From the NCBI RefSeq assembly GCF_038024125.1, contig NZ_CP150662.1, positions 947,501 to 1,011,500 on the forward strand: 64,000 nt of DNA, given 5' to 3'. This stretch comes from Polaribacter gangjinensis. Lineage in GTDB: Bacteria; Bacteroidota; Bacteroidia; Flavobacteriales; Flavobacteriaceae. Within the stretch, counting starts at the first letter, position 1; the number at the start of each line of letters is the position of its first letter. The position numbers were made by a program, and so were the translations under genes. Positions 63,487 through 64,000 of the stretch are shown in pieces. The notes under the pieces were generated by a model that was given only the letters and a program-made list of their open reading frames with translations, had not been told where the DNA came from and did not search any database.

Positions 63487-64000
63487 TTATTCATTTTCTT
63501 CATAATAGTATGAATAATCTATGCCTTTCATATACATTTCTCTGCTGTTGATGTTGGTGGTAAGTGCTGTTTTGAGTAGTGAATTTAAAATGCTGCTATC
63601 TACCGAGCTTATAATCATTGCATTCATATAATTAGTTTTGCTTATTTTGCTCCAATCTACGCATTTTTTTAATTGCTTTTTCAATATCAAGTCTAACCAA
63701 ATTCGGGTACTTCTGCCGTTACCTTCCATAAATGGATGGGCTTTGTTCATCGATACATATTTTTCTACAATTTCATCAAAATTGGTTTGTGGCATACTAT
63801 CTATTTGTAGCAAAGTGCTATTTAAATAGTTTGCATACTCAAATCTGTAGCCCCCTTTGGCAATGTTTTTGGTTCTTATTTGCCCTGCAAAATCATATAA
63901 TCCGCCAAAAATGTAGGCGTGTATTTGTTGTAATCCTTTGGCTGTGCCTACTTCAATGCTATCTGCAAAACTGGTTTCAAATAAGGCATACGCCTTGGTT
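63487..64000 (-). CDS. Fic-family protein adenylyltransferase, 5' end missing
   Basis: The frame is open from the window edge to the TAA at 63487-63489, so the start lies beyond 64000; 170 residues are visible. [20 protein letters not shown] (about 63880-63940) and the catalytic [14 protein letters not shown] (63698-63739) are the Fido-domain signature; the His drives transfer of AMP (or another group) to hydroxyl side chains. No inhibitory alpha-helix motif is seen in the visible part. A Fic gene between hsdS and hsdR is common. It is 24 bases upstream of hsdR, so both share a transcript. Confidence 0.92.
   Translation of the reverse strand, partial: TKAYALFETSFADSIEVGTAKGLQQIHAYIFGGLYDFAGQIRTKNIAKGGYRFEYANYLNSTLLQIDSMPQTNFDEIVEKYVSMNKAHPFMEGNGRSTRIWLDLILKKQLKKCVDWSKISKTNYMNAMIISSVDSSILNSLLKTALTTNINSREMYMKGIDYSYYYEENE

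Overview
The window is AT-rich chromosomal DNA from a member of the Flavobacteriaceae (Bacteroidetes); a marine, Polaribacter-like genus is my guess and no more. The signs are promoters of the Bacteroidetes type (TTG about 20 bases before TAnnTTTG), no Shine-Dalgarno sequences, a C-terminal type IX secretion sorting domain, and typical flavobacterial versions of GyrA, ClpC, AccA, Tgt and the 7TM-HD phosphodiesterase.

Positions 1 to about 38500 are mostly core genome. A partial VOC-fold protein, a two-repeat exported protein, an AI-2E family permease and a THUMP-like methyltransferase come first. A short structured RNA or leader (4035-4121) precedes a tightly packed plus-strand run from 4168 to 14274: FdhD, an FdhF/YdeP-type molybdopterin oxidoreductase, a three-module outer-membrane-like protein, a GH20 hexosaminidase, a GHMP sugar kinase, a nucleotidyltransferase and a sodium/sugar symporter. 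The last four read as a hexosamine-type sugar salvage route. Next are three tRNA genes (Ser-GCT, Pro-TGG, Arg-TCT) with their own promoter, PgpH, a thiolase, an NlpC/P60 hydrolase, a TPR protein, gyrA, clpC, trkH-trkA, hutH, a TlpA-like lipoprotein, accA, an EamA exporter, an LptF/G permease, tgt, rluF, an ALKBH2-like dioxygenase and a DUF3108 protein.

From about 38500 to 52000 the content is accessory. An IS3-family element (38879-40450) has a duplicated end. It is followed by a broken Fic gene, a 1207-residue T9SS-secreted putative zinc peptidase, and a compact four-gene minus-strand operon (45217-48870): a UDG-like protein with four candidate Fe-S cysteines, a DUF2779 protein joining a Cas4-like nuclease to a DEDD-type exonuclease, a SLOG (DprA-like) nucleotide-binding protein and a small acidic protein. 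This operon is my best candidate for an undescribed system, perhaps DNA defence or repair. A helical regulator-like protein and a second EamA transporter follow.

At 51980 there is a 17-base match to a tRNA-Ser 3' end, suggesting that everything to the right, past the window edge, may be an integrated island. It holds a phage-like cassette (KilA/HTH-like small protein, 252-residue conserved protein, DUF5675, two small membrane proteins), large inverted repeats, a second IS3-family element (55381-56894) with a clear TTC target duplication, a GC-rich structured RNA-like block (57351-57548), an FRG-domain gene broken at a T9 tract, another gene broken at an A8 tract, and a type I restriction HsdR with a Fic protein in the same operon. 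The hsdM and hsdS genes would lie beyond position 64000. No integrase, CRISPR array or rRNA was seen.
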